A stretch of DNA of 64,000 nucleotides. It comes from Streptomyces flavochromogenes (GTDB lineage: Bacteria > Actinomycetota > Actinomycetes > Streptomycetales > Streptomycetaceae). The stretch spans positions 12,312 through 76,311 of the forward strand of contig NZ_JNZO01000036.1 of NCBI RefSeq assembly GCF_000717595.1, in the 5' to 3' direction. The first letter of the stretch is position 1, and each line of letters begins with the position of its first letter. The position numbers and the translations under genes were made by a program. Below, piece by piece: positions 24,090 to 32,569 of this stretch. The notes beneath the pieces were generated by a model that made no database searches, was not told where the DNA came from, and saw nothing but the letters and a program-made list of their open reading frames with translations.

Positions 24090-25379
24090 CTAGCGCGCCT
24101 CGACCGGGACGAAGTCGCGGAGGACCTCGCCGGTGTAGATCTGGCGCGGGCGGCCGATGCGGGAGCCGGGCTCCTTGATCATCTCGTGCCACTGGGCGAT
24201 CCAGCCGGGCAGGCGGCCGAGCGCGAAGAGGACGGTGAACATCTCGGTCGGGAAGCCCATCGCGCGGTAGATGAGGCCCGTGTAGAAGTCCACGTTGGGG
24301 TAGAGGTTGCGCGAGACGAAGTACTCGTCGGAGAGCGCGTGCTCCTCCAGCTTGAGCGCGATGTCCAGCAGCTCGTCGGACTTGCCGAGGGCCGAGAGGA
24401 CGTCGTGCGCCGCCGCCTTGATGATCTTGGCGCGCGGGTCGAAGGACTTGTACACCCGGTGGCCGAAGCCCATCAGGCGGACGCCGTCCTCCTTGTTCTT
24501 CACCTTGCGGATGAAGGAGTCGACATCGCCGCCGTTGGCCTTGATGCCCTCGAGCATCTCCAGGACCGACTGGTTGGCGCCACCGTGCAGCGGGCCCCAC
24601 AGGGCCGAGATGCCGGCGGAGATCGAGGCGAACATGTTCGCCTGCGAGGAGCCGACCAGACGCACGGTGGAGGTCGAGCAGTTCTGCTCGTGGTCCGCGT
24701 GCAGGATCAGCAGCTTGTCGAGCGCGTTGACGACGACCGGGTCCAGGTCGTACTCCTGCGCCGGGACCGAGAAGGTCATGCGCAGGAAGTTCTCGACGTA
24801 CCCGAGGTCGTTGCGCGGGTAGACGAACGGGTGGCCGATCGACTTCTTGTACGCATACGCCGCGATCGTCGGCAGCTTCGCGAGCAGCCGGATCGTGGAG
24901 AGGTGACGCTGCTCCTCGTCGAACGGGTTGTGGCTGTCCTGGTAGAAGGTGGACAGCGCGGAGACCACCGAGGACAGCATCGCCATCGGGTGGGCGTCCC
25001 GCGGGAAACCGCGGAAGAAGTTCTTGACGTCCTCGTGGACGAGCGTGTGCTGCGTGATCTCGTTCTTGAAGGTCGCCAGCTCGTCGACCTTGGGCAGCTC
25101 ACCGTTGATCAGCAGGTACGCCACCTCAAGGAAGGTGGAGCGCTCGGCCAGCTGCTCGATGGGGTAACCGCGGTACCGCAGAATCCCCTGCTCACCGTCG
25201 AGGTAGGTGATCGCGGATTTATAGGCGGCGGTGTTGCCGTATCCGCTGTCCAGGGTGACCAGACCGGTCTGGGCTCGGAGTTTCCCGATGTCGAAGCCCT
25301 TGTCGCCGACGGTGCTCTCGACCACCGGGTAGGTGTATTCACCGTCCGCGTACCGCAGTACTACAGAGTTGTCGCTCAC
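24090..25379 (-). CDS. gltA: Citrate synthase (type II, hexameric class)
   Basis: This 429-residue enzyme condenses oxaloacetate and acetyl-CoA at the entry of the TCA cycle. The active-site segments are intact: LWGPLHGGANQSVLEML (His about 262), MGFGHRVYKSFDPRA (His about 305) and YPNVDFYTG (Asp about 362). The N-terminal extension and length match the allosteric type found in proteobacteria and actinobacteria. I chose the GTG at 25379 (VSDNSVVLRYADGEY) because GTGAGGGATGAC precedes it; the longer frame adds unrelated basic residues. It is the housekeeping enzyme by context and stands as a single-gene unit. Confidence 0.96.
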   Translation of the reverse strand: MSDNSVVLRYADGEYTYPVVESTVGDKGFDIGKLRAQTGLVTLDSGYGNTAAYKSAITYLDGEQGILRYRGYPIEQLAERSTFLEVAYLLINGELPKVDELATFKNEITQHTLVHEDVKNFFRGFPRDAHPMAMLSSVVSALSTFYQDSHNPFDEEQRHLSTIRLLAKLPTIAAYAYKKSIGHPFVYPRNDLGYVENFLRMTFSVPAQEYDLDPVVVNALDKLLILHADHEQNCSTSTVRLVGSSQANMFASISAGISALWGPLHGGANQSVLEMLEGIKANGGDVDSFIRKVKNKEDGVRLMGFGHRVYKSFDPRAKIIKAAAHDVLSALGKSDELLDIALKLEEHALSDEYFVSRNLYPNVDFYTGLIYRAMGFPTEMFTVLFALGRLPGWIAQWHEMIKEPGSRIGRPRQIYTGEVLRDFVPVEAR

Positions 25380-25486
25380 GTCATCCCTCACCGACGTAGT
25401 GCCTCTTCTTCGAGGTGCCCTGACTGTCTCTACCATCCCCCATTTGGCTCAGGAGAGTGCACTCGGGGTCGACCATTGGGCCAATC

Positions 25487-25505
25487 GGCGGCACTCAGTG
25501 CCGCC
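25487..25505. promoter_or_regulatory. 19-base palindrome between citrate synthase and the helicase gene
   Basis: GGCGGCACT and AGTGCCGCC around one C, with an ATTGG/CCAAT palindrome (25475-25485) immediately beside it. It lies about 110 bases upstream of the citrate synthase start and 54 bases downstream of the helicase stop, so it could be an operator for the former or a terminator for the latter. Confidence 0.45.
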
Positions 25506-25558
25506 AACCTTCATATCCTGCCCCCTTCGCCCCGGTTCCGGTAGTCCTCCGTGATCTT

Positions 25559-27790
25559 TCACACGGGGGCACCGCCTGTGAGCCGAAACGCGAGTGCGGT
25601 AAAGCGTCTACCCGCGGAGACCGTCCGGACCGCCTGGGCGATCGCCCGGCGGGAGCCGACGAGGACCACGAGCTTCTTCGCGCGGGTCACGGCGGTGTAG
25701 AGCAGGTTCCGCTGCAGCATCATCCAGGCACTCATCGTGACCGGGATCACCACGGCCGGATACTCACTGCCCTGCGAACGGTGGATGGTGACCGCGTACG
25801 CGTGGGCGAGCTCGTCCAGTTCGTCGAAGTCGTACGGCACCTCCTCGTCCTCGTCCGTCCGCACCGTCAGCTTCTGCTCGACGGGGTCCAGCTGCGTCAC
25901 GACGCCGACGGTGCCGTTGAAGACCCCATTGGCCCCCTTGTCATAGTTGTTCCTGATCTGGGTGACTTTGTCACCTACGCGGAAGACCCGGCCGCCGAAC
26001 CGCTTCTCCGGCAGATCGGGGCGGCCCGGAGTGATGACCTGCTGCAGCAGTCCGTTGAGCGAGCCCGCACCGGCCGGGCCCCGGTGCATGGGGGCGAGAA
26101 CCTGCACGTCACGGCGGGGGTCGAGGCCGAACTTGGCCGGAATCCGCCGGGCCGCGACGTCCACGGCGACCCGGGCGGCGTCCTCGGTCTCCTCCTCGAC
26201 GAAGAGGAAGAAGTCCGGCAGGCCCTCGGTCTTCGGCGGGGTGCCGGCGTTGATCCGGTGCGCGTTGGTGACGACCCCGGACTCCTGCGCCTGACGGAAG
26301 ATCCGGGTCAGCCGGACCGCCGGTACGGGGCTTCCCGGAGCGAGCAGATCGCCGAGGACCTCGCCCGCGCCGACCGACGGGAGCTGGTCCACATCGCCCA
26401 CGAGGAGCAGATGGGCCCCCGGTGCCACCGCCTTGACCAGCTTGTTCGCCAGGAGCAGGTCGAGCATGGAGGCCTCGTCGACCACGACCAGGTCCGCGTC
26501 GAGCGGCCGGTCCCGGTCGTAGGCCGCGTCGCCGCCCGGCTTGAGTTCCAGGAGCCGGTGAACGGTGGAGGCCTCCGCGCCGGTCAGCTCCGCGAGCCGC
26601 TTGGCCGCCCGCCCCGTGGGAGCGGCGAGGACGACCTTGGCCCTCTTGGCGCGGGCCAGCTCCACGATGGAGCGGACCGTGAACGACTTGCCGCAGCCGG
26701 GGCCGCCGGTGAGCACGGCGACCTTCCGGGTGAGCGCGAGCCGGACGGCCTCCTCCTGCTCCGGCGCGAGCGAGGCCCCCGTCCGGTCCGCGAGCCAGGC
26801 GAGGGCCTTGTCCCAGGCCACGTCCCGGAAGGCCGGCATCCGGTCCTCCTCGGCCCGCAGCAGCCGCCGGAGCTGTCCGGCGAGCGACAGCTCGGCCCGG
26901 TGGAAGGGGATCAGGTACACGGCGGTGACCGGTGTCCCCTCGGGACCCGGCACCGTCTCCCGTACGACCCCCTCGGGGTCCTCGGCCAGCTCGGCGAGGC
27001 ACTCGATGACAAGCCCCGTGTCGACCTGGAGGAGCTTCACCGCGTCGGCGATCAGCCGCTCCTCGGGGAGGAAGCAGTGCCCCTGGTCGCTGGACTGCGA
27101 GAGGGCGTACTGCAGGCCGGCCTTCACCCGGTCGGGGCTGTCGTGGGGTATGCCCACGGCCTGGGCGATCTTGTCGGCGGTGAGGAAGCCGATGCCCCAG
27201 ACGTCGGCGGCGAGCCGGTAGGGCTGGTTCCGCACGATGGAGATCGAGGCGTCCCCGTACTTCTTGTAGATCCGGACCGCGATGGAGGTGGAGACACCGA
27301 CGCCCTGGAGGAAGACCATCACCTCCTTGATCGCCTTCTGCTCCTCCCAGGCCGCGCTGATCTTCTTCGTGCGCTTGGGACCCAGGCCCGGGACCTCGAT
27401 CAGGCGGCCGGGGGCCTCCTCAAGGATCCGGAGGGTGTCCAGGCCGAAGTGCTGGGTGATGCGATCGGCGAAGACGGGGCCGATGCCCTTGACGAGACCC
27501 GAGCCGAGATAGCGGCGGATGCCCTGGATCGTGGCGGGCAGCAGGGTCGTGTAGTTCTCGACGGTGAACTGCTTGCCGTACTGCGGATGCGAGCCCCAAC
27601 GGCCCTCCATCCGCAGCGACTCCCCCGGCTGCGCCCCGAGCAGCGCCCCGACCACGGTGAGCAGGTCCCCGGCGCCGCGCCCGGTGTCGACGCGGGCGAC
27701 CGTGTACCCGCTCTCCTCGTTGGCGTAGGTGATCCGCTCCAGGACCCCTTCGAGTACGGCCGACCCCGGACCACGACCTTCGTTGGACAT
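25559..27790 (-). CDS. recD2: RecD2-type ATP-dependent DNA helicase
   Basis: This 743-residue SF1B 5'-3' helicase is of the RecBC-independent RecD2 class. An N-terminal OB-like domain (residues 8-90) and helix-hairpin-helix segments (KGIGPVFADRI, VPGLGPKRTKK) precede the RecA-like core with Walker A LTGGPGCGKSF near residue 363, Walker B VVVDEASMLD and GDVDQLPSVG, then the UvrD-C2 end YAVTIHRSQGSEYPAVVIP. The Walker A Thr is replaced by Ser, which is tolerated. Role: DNA repair or replication-fork processing. I chose the ATG at 27790, where the family N-terminus begins. Confidence 0.92.
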   Translation of the reverse strand: MSNEGRGPGSAVLEGVLERITYANEESGYTVARVDTGRGAGDLLTVVGALLGAQPGESLRMEGRWGSHPQYGKQFTVENYTTLLPATIQGIRRYLGSGLVKGIGPVFADRITQHFGLDTLRILEEAPGRLIEVPGLGPKRTKKISAAWEEQKAIKEVMVFLQGVGVSTSIAVRIYKKYGDASISIVRNQPYRLAADVWGIGFLTADKIAQAVGIPHDSPDRVKAGLQYALSQSSDQGHCFLPEERLIADAVKLLQVDTGLVIECLAELAEDPEGVVRETVPGPEGTPVTAVYLIPFHRAELSLAGQLRRLLRAEEDRMPAFRDVAWDKALAWLADRTGASLAPEQEEAVRLALTRKVAVLTGGPGCGKSFTVRSIVELARAKRAKVVLAAPTGRAAKRLAELTGAEASTVHRLLELKPGGDAAYDRDRPLDADLVVVDEASMLDLLLANKLVKAVAPGAHLLLVGDVDQLPSVGAGEVLGDLLAPGSPVPAVRLTRIFRQAQESGVVTNAHRINAGTPPKTEGLPDFFLFVEEETEDAARVAVDVAARRIPAKFGLDPRRDVQVLAPMHRGPAGAGSLNGLLQQVITPGRPDLPEKRFGGRVFRVGDKVTQIRNNYDKGANGVFNGTVGVVTQLDPVEQKLTVRTDEDEEVPYDFDELDELAHAYAVTIHRSQGSEYPAVVIPVTMSAWMMLQRNLLYTAVTRAKKLVVLVGSRRAIAQAVRTVSAGRRFTALAFRLTGGAPV

Positions 27791-27867
27791 GCCCCGAAGG
27801 TAGCGAACCGGTCGGACAGCGTGTGCGCCCGTGTGGACAACTCCCCCTCCGGGGCGCCCGGCTCGGC

Positions 27868-28013
27868 TCAGCCGCCCGGATTCCACTCCTTCCGCTCCAC
27901 GCTGTGGTGCTCCACGGGCCGGTCCGTCCCCAGCTTCGCCGGGATCAGGAGTCCGCCGAGACCCGTCCCGATCAACCCGACGGCATCAACACCGCCCACA
28001 GCCAGTCCGGCAC
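27868..28013 (-). pseudogene. Possible frameshifted short membrane-protein gene
   Basis: Two adjacent minus-strand frames look like halves of one small protein. From a GTG at 28013 the frame reads VPDWLWAVLMPSG then stops at 27972. In another frame, from about 27999, it reads VDAVGLIGTGLGGLLIPAKL and continues to EHHSVERKEWNPGG, stopping at 27868. A one-base shift would join them into a single-helix protein of about 50 residues. Either a real frameshift, a sequencing error or coincidence. Otherwise the 323-base gap 27791-28113 holds nothing I recognise. Confidence 0.3.
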
Positions 28014-28113
28014 GGCCCCCGCGCCCGCCTTCCAGGACGCCGGGCGGGTCGGAGGGTCCCCCGGCAAGGCGCTCCGGGTGCCGCACAAGAGGGCAGGTCG
28101 TAGCGTTTCCGGC

Positions 28114-28584
28114 ATGAGCGAAACCTTCGAGGACGAGGTCCTGAACGAGCTGGGCGACGACCGCCTCCAGGAGATCGCCGGCCTGCTCGGCACGGACCCC
28201 GCGGGGGCGCGGCCGGTCGTGGGCCGTTCGGTGGCCGAACTCTCCGGCGAGCTGCGCCAGGCGGCGGCCGAGCCGGCCAGCGCGGACGAGGTCCGCGCCG
28301 CCGTCGACGAGGTGACCTCGGCCGAACCCCCGCTCCAGGGCGTCGCCGGCTTCGGCGGCCTCGCGGCCGGCGGCCTGATGGCCGGAGTCCTGGGCAGACT
28401 GGCCCGCCCGGCGGCGAACGCGATCGCGAGGAAGACCGGCATCCCGGCGGCCGCGGTGTCCCGAGCGGTCGACATCCTGGTGCCGGTCGTCCTCGCGGTC
28501 ATGACGAAGCGCGCGGCGACGAAGAGGAGCGGCGGCGCGGCGGCGGACGGCCTGGGCGACCTCCTGGGCGGCCCGGGGAAGTAG
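28114..28584 (+). CDS. DUF937 domain protein
   Basis: This is a 156-residue protein with the DUF937 layout: an acidic N-terminus with NELGDDRLQEIAGLLGTDPA, a glycine-rich hydrophobic middle (FGGLAAGGLMAGVLGRLARP, residues about 78-97) and a second hydrophobic segment (AVDILVPVVLAVMTKRAATK, about 117-136), ending in GLGDLLGG. Streptomyces genomes carry such proteins widely, with no established function; related YidB-like proteins are also uncharacterised. The ATG at 28114 is the only sensible start, although its ribosome site is weak. No obvious partner gene. Confidence 0.75.
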   Translation: MSETFEDEVLNELGDDRLQEIAGLLGTDPAGARPVVGRSVAELSGELRQAAAEPASADEVRAAVDEVTSAEPPLQGVAGFGGLAAGGLMAGVLGRLARPAANAIARKTGIPAAAVSRAVDILVPVVLAVMTKRAATKRSGGAAADGLGDLLGGPGK

Positions 28585-28612
28585 CGCGGCGCCCGCAGAG
28601 GTCGCCGCTACC

Positions 28613-28642
28613 ATGTGGGAGAAGTGGGCAAAGCTCCCACAT
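28613..28642. promoter_or_regulatory. Inverted repeat, candidate VapBC autoregulatory operator
   Basis: ATGTGGGAG (28613-28621) and CTCCCACAT (28634-28642) form perfect nine-base arms with a 12-base spacer, ending 21 bases before the antitoxin ATG. VapB dimers with VapC typically bind such repeats over their own promoter. Confidence 0.7.
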
Positions 28643-28662
28643 GACACACATGGAGGCCGACC

Positions 28663-28899
28663 ATGGGCGTGACCAACGTGGACGTGGACGACGACGTACT
28701 CGCCGAAGCCGCGAAACTCCTCGGCACGACCACGAAGAAGGACACCATCAACACTGCCCTGGAAGAGGTCATAAGGCGTCATCACCGCCGCGCGGCGTTC
28801 GGGCGTCTCGCGGAACGCGGCGCGCGAGGCGACCTGGAGCGCACGCGCCGGGACTGGGAAGCCCGCAAGGCCGCCCAGCACGGCGAGGGCGCGGAGTGA
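28663..28899 (+). CDS. vapB: VapB-family antitoxin
   Basis: The 78-residue protein opens with a ribbon-helix-helix-like segment (TNVDVDDDVLAEAAKLLG, TTKKDTINTALEEVIRR) and ends in a flexible basic-then-acidic tail expected to wrap around the toxin. It matches the VapB antitoxin family. GGAGG sits nine bases before the ATG. Its stop overlaps the toxin start by four bases (GTGA), the usual coupling that keeps antitoxin in excess. The inverted repeat at 28613-28642 is the probable binding site for the complex. Confidence 0.88.
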   Translation: MGVTNVDVDDDVLAEAAKLLGTTTKKDTINTALEEVIRRHHRRAAFGRLAERGARGDLERTRRDWEARKAAQHGEGAE

Positions 28900-29312
28900 T
28901 CGCCTACCTCATCGACACCAGCGCATACGTCCACCTCGGCACCGATCCCGCCGCACATCGACGCTGGGACGCCGAGATCGAAACGGGCTCCATCGGCATG
29001 TGCGAAGCCACCCGGACGGAGATCCTCTTCAGCGCCGTGACCGCGGACGATCGCGATGAGACCGAAGAGGACCTCGCGGCCCTGTTCGCGCCGGTGCGCG
29101 TCCCCAAGGACGCGTGGCGATGGGTGGAGACCGCCCAGTACAAGCTGACGCAGAAGGGGCAGCACCGCGCGGCGGGCGTCGTGGATCTGCTTCTCTGCGC
29201 CACGGCGGTCCACCACGGGTTGACCCTCCTTCACAGGGACAACGACTTCGCCACCGTCGCCCGCGTCCTCAAAGAGGTCGAGCAGCAGGACGTGCGGCAC
29301 CTGGGCGAGTGA
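28896..29312 (+). CDS. vapC: VapC-family PIN-domain ribonuclease toxin
   Basis: The 138-residue PIN domain starts at the GTG overlapping the antitoxin stop. Conserved acidic residues for Mg2+ are visible: LIDTSAYVH (Asp7), CEATRTEIL (Glu), and the later VVDLLLCATA and LLHRDNDF aspartates. VapC toxins cleave specific RNAs, often initiator tRNA or rRNA; the target here is unknown. The catalytic set looks intact, so the pair is probably functional. The gene ends 29 bases before the convergent sugar-isomerase gene. Confidence 0.9.
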   Translation: MIAYLIDTSAYVHLGTDPAAHRRWDAEIETGSIGMCEATRTEILFSAVTADDRDETEEDLAALFAPVRVPKDAWRWVETAQYKLTQKGQHRAAGVVDLLLCATAVHHGLTLLHRDNDFATVARVLKEVEQQDVRHLGE

Positions 29313-29341
29313 CCGCCCGCCCACCGCAGGCCCCTCGTACC

Positions 29342-30145
29342 TCACACCGACAGGAACGCCTCCAGCGTCTCCTCCAGGACCTCGACGCCGTTCCTCGACC
29401 ACAGGTCGTCGTTGAAGATCTCCACCTCCACCGGGCCCGTCCAGCCCGCCTTCTCCGTCAGGTCCGCCCAGGCCCGCAGGTCGATCGCGCCGGTGCCCAG
29501 TTGGCCTCGGCCGGTCAGGACGCCGGCCGGGAGGGGGGTGGTCCAGTCGGCGAGCTGGAAGGAGTGGATGCGGCCCGCCGCGCCCGCGCGTTCGACCGCC
29601 GCCGGGGCGCGGTCGTCCCACCAGAGGTGGTACGTGTCGACCACCACGCCCACCTGCTCGGGCGGGAAGTGCTCGGCGACGGCCAGCGCCTGGTCCAGGG
29701 TGGACACCGCGCAGCGGTCGGCGGCGTACATGGGGTGGAGGGGCTCGACCGCCAGGCGGATTCCGCGTTCGCCCGCGTAGGGGGCCAGCGCCCCGATCGC
29801 CTCGGTGATGCGGGCGCGGGCCGAGGGCAGGTCCGGGAAGGCGGGGGTGAGGCCGCCGGAGACCAGGACGACGGTGTCCGTGCCGAGCGTGACCGCCTCG
29901 TCGATCGCCGTACGGTTCTCCTCCTCCCAGCCGTCCGAGGTGAAGAAGCCGCCGCGGCAGAGGGTGGTGACCGTCAGGCCCGCGTCCCGCACGAGCTCGG
30001 CCGCCGCCTCGACGCCGTACTCCTGGACCGGCTCGCGCCACAGTCCCACGCCCGGGATGCCGAGCCGGACGCAGTGGGCGACCAGGTCGGGGAGGGACAG
30101 CTGCTTGACCGTCATCTGGTTGACGCTGAAGCGGTCGAGGTTCAT
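29342..30145 (-). CDS. TIM-barrel sugar phosphate isomerase/epimerase
   Basis: This 267-residue protein belongs to the AP-endonuclease-2-like TIM-barrel family. Metal-binding positions are suggested by RLAVEPLHPMY, VVVDTYHLWWDD, IHSFQLADW and GPVEVEIFNDD. It starts at an ATG overlapping the DUF993 stop (ATGA) and is the last of three coupled genes with an oxidoreductase and a LacI regulator. In such clusters the enzyme often epimerises or cleaves a keto-sugar made by the Gfo/Idh partner. It resembles IolE/IolI or xylulose-type epimerases only at the family level; the substrate is unidentified. Confidence 0.85.
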   Translation of the reverse strand: MNLDRFSVNQMTVKQLSLPDLVAHCVRLGIPGVGLWREPVQEYGVEAAAELVRDAGLTVTTLCRGGFFTSDGWEEENRTAIDEAVTLGTDTVVLVSGGLTPAFPDLPSARARITEAIGALAPYAGERGIRLAVEPLHPMYAADRCAVSTLDQALAVAEHFPPEQVGVVVDTYHLWWDDRAPAAVERAGAAGRIHSFQLADWTTPLPAGVLTGRGQLGTGAIDLRAWADLTEKAGWTGPVEVEIFNDDLWSRNGVEVLEETLEAFLSV

Positions 30146-31311
30146 CACAGGCCTCCCTGGACCGTCAGGAGGGAGCGCATGCGCGATTCCGCGAGCGCCG
30201 GGTCCGGGAACAGGCCCAGGCCGTCCGCCAGTTCGTACGCCTTCGCGAGGTGCGGCAGCGAGCGGGCGGACTGCAGGCCGCCGACCATCGTGAAGTGGTC
30301 CTGGTGGCCGGCGAGCCAGGCGAGGAGGACGACTCCCGTCTTGTAGAAGCGGGTCGGCGCCCGGAAGAGGTGCCGGGACAGGGCGACCGTCGGGTCGAGG
30401 ACGGCACGGAAACCGTTTACATCACCCGTGTCGAGAGCCCGTACCGCCTCCGCCGCGAGCGGCGCCAGCGGGTCGAAGATGCCCAGCAGGGCGTGGCTGA
30501 AGCCCTGTTCGTCCCCCGCGATCAGCTCCGGGTAGTGGAAGTCGTCGCCCGTGTAGCAGCGCACGCCCTCCGGGAGGCGGCGGCGCAGTTCGACCTCGCG
30601 CCGGGCGTCCAGGAGGGAGACCTTGATGCCGTCGACCTTGTCCGGGTGCGCGGCGATGACCTCCAGGAACGTCTCGGTCGCGGTGTCCAGGTCGCCCGAG
30701 CCCCAGTACCCGTCGAGCGCCGGGTCGAACATCGGGCCGAGCCAGTGCAGGACGACCGGCTCGCTCGCCTGGCGGAGGAGGTGGCCGTACAGGTCGAGGT
30801 AGTCCTCCGGTCCCGAGGCCGCCGCGGCGAGGGCACGGGAGGCCATCAGGATGGCCTGGGACCCGGTCTCCTCGACGAGCGCGAGCTGCTCCTCGTACGC
30901 CTTGCGGACCGCCGCCAGGCCGGCGGGGCCGGTGAGCCGGTCGGATCCGGCGAGTTGGTCGGTGCCGACGCCGCAGGCGATCCGGCCGCCGACCGCCTTG
31001 GCCTCCGCCGCGCTGCGGCGGATCAGCTCGGCCGCCCCCGTCCAGTCGAGGCCCATCCCCCGCTGCGCGGTGTCCATGGCCTCGGCGACCCCGAGGCCGT
31101 GGGACCAGAGGTGGTGGCGGAAGGCGAGGGTGGCGTCCCAGTCGACCGCCGCGGGCGAGTCGGGGGTGGTGTCGGCGTACGGGTCGGCGACGACGTGGGC
31201 GGCGGAGAAGACCGTACGGGAGGTCAGGGGGCCGCCCCCGCCCGCGGTCAGCGGCTCGGTGCGCGGCGCGTACTCCCGTACGCCGCCGCCGGTCTCGGGC
31301 AGGCGGATCAC
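30145..31311 (-). CDS. DUF993 protein (dihydrodipicolinate synthase-like TIM barrel)
   Basis: The 388-residue protein matches DUF993, whose members are distant dihydrodipicolinate-synthase-like barrels. Recognisable parts are MDTAQRGMGLDWTGAAELIR, VVLHWLGPMFDPALDGYWGS and DKVDGIKVSLLDARREVEL, where the Lys in GIKVSLLD is a candidate Schiff-base residue by analogy with the aldolase family. No reaction is established. GTG start at 31311 overlaps the upstream gene by four bases. Its fixed place between a Gfo/Idh oxidoreductase and a sugar isomerase suggests a retro-aldol or dehydration step in a polyol pathway. Confidence 0.82.
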   Translation of the reverse strand: MIRLPETGGGVREYAPRTEPLTAGGGGPLTSRTVFSAAHVVADPYADTTPDSPAAVDWDATLAFRHHLWSHGLGVAEAMDTAQRGMGLDWTGAAELIRRSAAEAKAVGGRIACGVGTDQLAGSDRLTGPAGLAAVRKAYEEQLALVEETGSQAILMASRALAAAASGPEDYLDLYGHLLRQASEPVVLHWLGPMFDPALDGYWGSGDLDTATETFLEVIAAHPDKVDGIKVSLLDARREVELRRRLPEGVRCYTGDDFHYPELIAGDEQGFSHALLGIFDPLAPLAAEAVRALDTGDVNGFRAVLDPTVALSRHLFRAPTRFYKTGVVLLAWLAGHQDHFTMVGGLQSARSLPHLAKAYELADGLGLFPDPALAESRMRSLLTVQGGL

Positions 31312-32459
31312 AGGCTCACCTCCGGGACGTCGAGACGGCGGCCCTCGGCGGCGGACTTCAGGCCGAGTTCGGCGAGCTGGACACCGCGGGCGCCCGCGAG
31401 GAGGTCCCAGTGGTACGGCTCGTCGAGGACGACGTGCCGCAGGAAGAGCTCCCACTGGGCCTTGAAGCCGTTGTCGAACTCGGCGTTGTCGGGGACCTCC
31501 TGCCACTGGTCGCGGAAGGGCTCGGTGGCCGGAATGTCGGGGTTCCAGACGGGCTTGGGCGTCGCCGAGCGGTGCTGGACGCGGCAGTTGCGCAGTCCGG
31601 CGACGGCGGAGCCGTGGGTGCCGTCGACCTGGAACTCGACGAGTTCGTCGCGGTTGACGCGGACGGTCCAGGAGGAGTTGATCTGGGCGATGGCGCCGCC
31701 CTCCAGCTGGAAGATGCCGTAGGCGGCGTCGTCGGCGGTGGCCTCGTACGGCTTGCCCTGCTCGTCCCAGCGGCGCGGGACGTGGGTGGCGACCTGGGCG
31801 GTGACGGAGGTGACGCGGCCGAACAGCTCGTGGAGCACGTACTCCCAGTGCGGGAACATGTCGACGACGATGCCGCCGCCGTCCTGGGAGCGGTAGTTCC
31901 AGCTGGGGCGCTGGGCGTCCTGCCAGTCGCCCTCGAAGACCCAGTAGCCGAACTCGCCGCGTACGGACAGGATCTCGCCGAAGAAGCCGCCGTCGATGAG
32001 GCGCTTGAGCTTGAGCAGGCCCGGCAGGAACAGCTTGTCCTGGACGACGCCGTGCTTGACGCCCTTCTCGGCGGCGAGCCGGGCGAGCTCCAGGGCGCCG
32101 GCGAGGTCGGCGGCCGTGGGCTTCTCGGTGTAGATGTGCTTGCCGGCGTGGACGGCCTTGGTGATCGCCTCGGCGCGGGCGGACGTGACCTGGGCGTCGA
32201 AGTAGATGTCGACGGTGTCGTCGGCGAGGACGGCGTCGAGGTCGGTGGACCACTCGGTGAGGCCGTGGCGCTCGGCGAGCGCGCGCAGGGCGGGCTCGCG
32301 GCGGCCGACGAGGACCGGCTCGGGCCAGAGGGTCTCGCCGTTGCCGAGGTCGAGGCCGCCCTGTTCGCGCAGGGCGAGGATCGAACGGACCAGGTGCTGG
32401 CGGTGTCCCATGCGCCCGGTGACGCCGTTCATGGCGATGCGGACTGTCCTGCGTGTCAC
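31308..32459 (-). CDS. Gfo/Idh/MocA-family oxidoreductase
   Basis: The 383-residue NAD(P)-dependent oxidoreductase has an N-terminal Rossmann fold (IAMNGVTGRMGHRQH, then VDIYFDAQVTS and the family Lys in IYTEKPTAAD) and a C-terminal alpha/beta domain (DMFPHWEYVLHELFGRVTSV). It probably oxidises a hydroxyl of a sugar or cyclitol. I chose the GTG at 32459 because GAGAGGAACC lies upstream; a longer frame to 32510 would run through the LacI operator. First gene of the three-gene operon divergent from the LacI regulator. Confidence 0.88.
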   Translation of the reverse strand: MTRRTVRIAMNGVTGRMGHRQHLVRSILALREQGGLDLGNGETLWPEPVLVGRREPALRALAERHGLTEWSTDLDAVLADDTVDIYFDAQVTSARAEAITKAVHAGKHIYTEKPTAADLAGALELARLAAEKGVKHGVVQDKLFLPGLLKLKRLIDGGFFGEILSVRGEFGYWVFEGDWQDAQRPSWNYRSQDGGGIVVDMFPHWEYVLHELFGRVTSVTAQVATHVPRRWDEQGKPYEATADDAAYGIFQLEGGAIAQINSSWTVRVNRDELVEFQVDGTHGSAVAGLRNCRVQHRSATPKPVWNPDIPATEPFRDQWQEVPDNAEFDNGFKAQWELFLRHVVLDEPYHWDLLAGARGVQLAELGLKSAAEGRRLDVPEVSL

Positions 32460-32495
32460 GAAAGGTTCCTCTCCCCGGTGTTCCGCGCCTCGATA

Positions 32496-32507
32496 GAAAG
32501 CGCTTTC
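32496..32507. promoter_or_regulatory. LacI-family operator
   Basis: GAAAGCGCTTTC is a perfect 12-base palindrome with the central CG typical of LacI/GalR operators. It lies 36 bases before the oxidoreductase GTG and 62 bases before the LacI ATG, able to repress both directions. Confidence 0.8.
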
Positions 32508-32569
32508 CATCGGCGATGACGCTAGCCTGCCGACATCGCCGTCGACAAGGCCCTGGAGGTACGCACACG

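Noticed and set aside
25961..25975. GGTGAC/GTCACC palindrome
   Set aside because: Lies inside the RecD2 coding sequence where the codons account for it.
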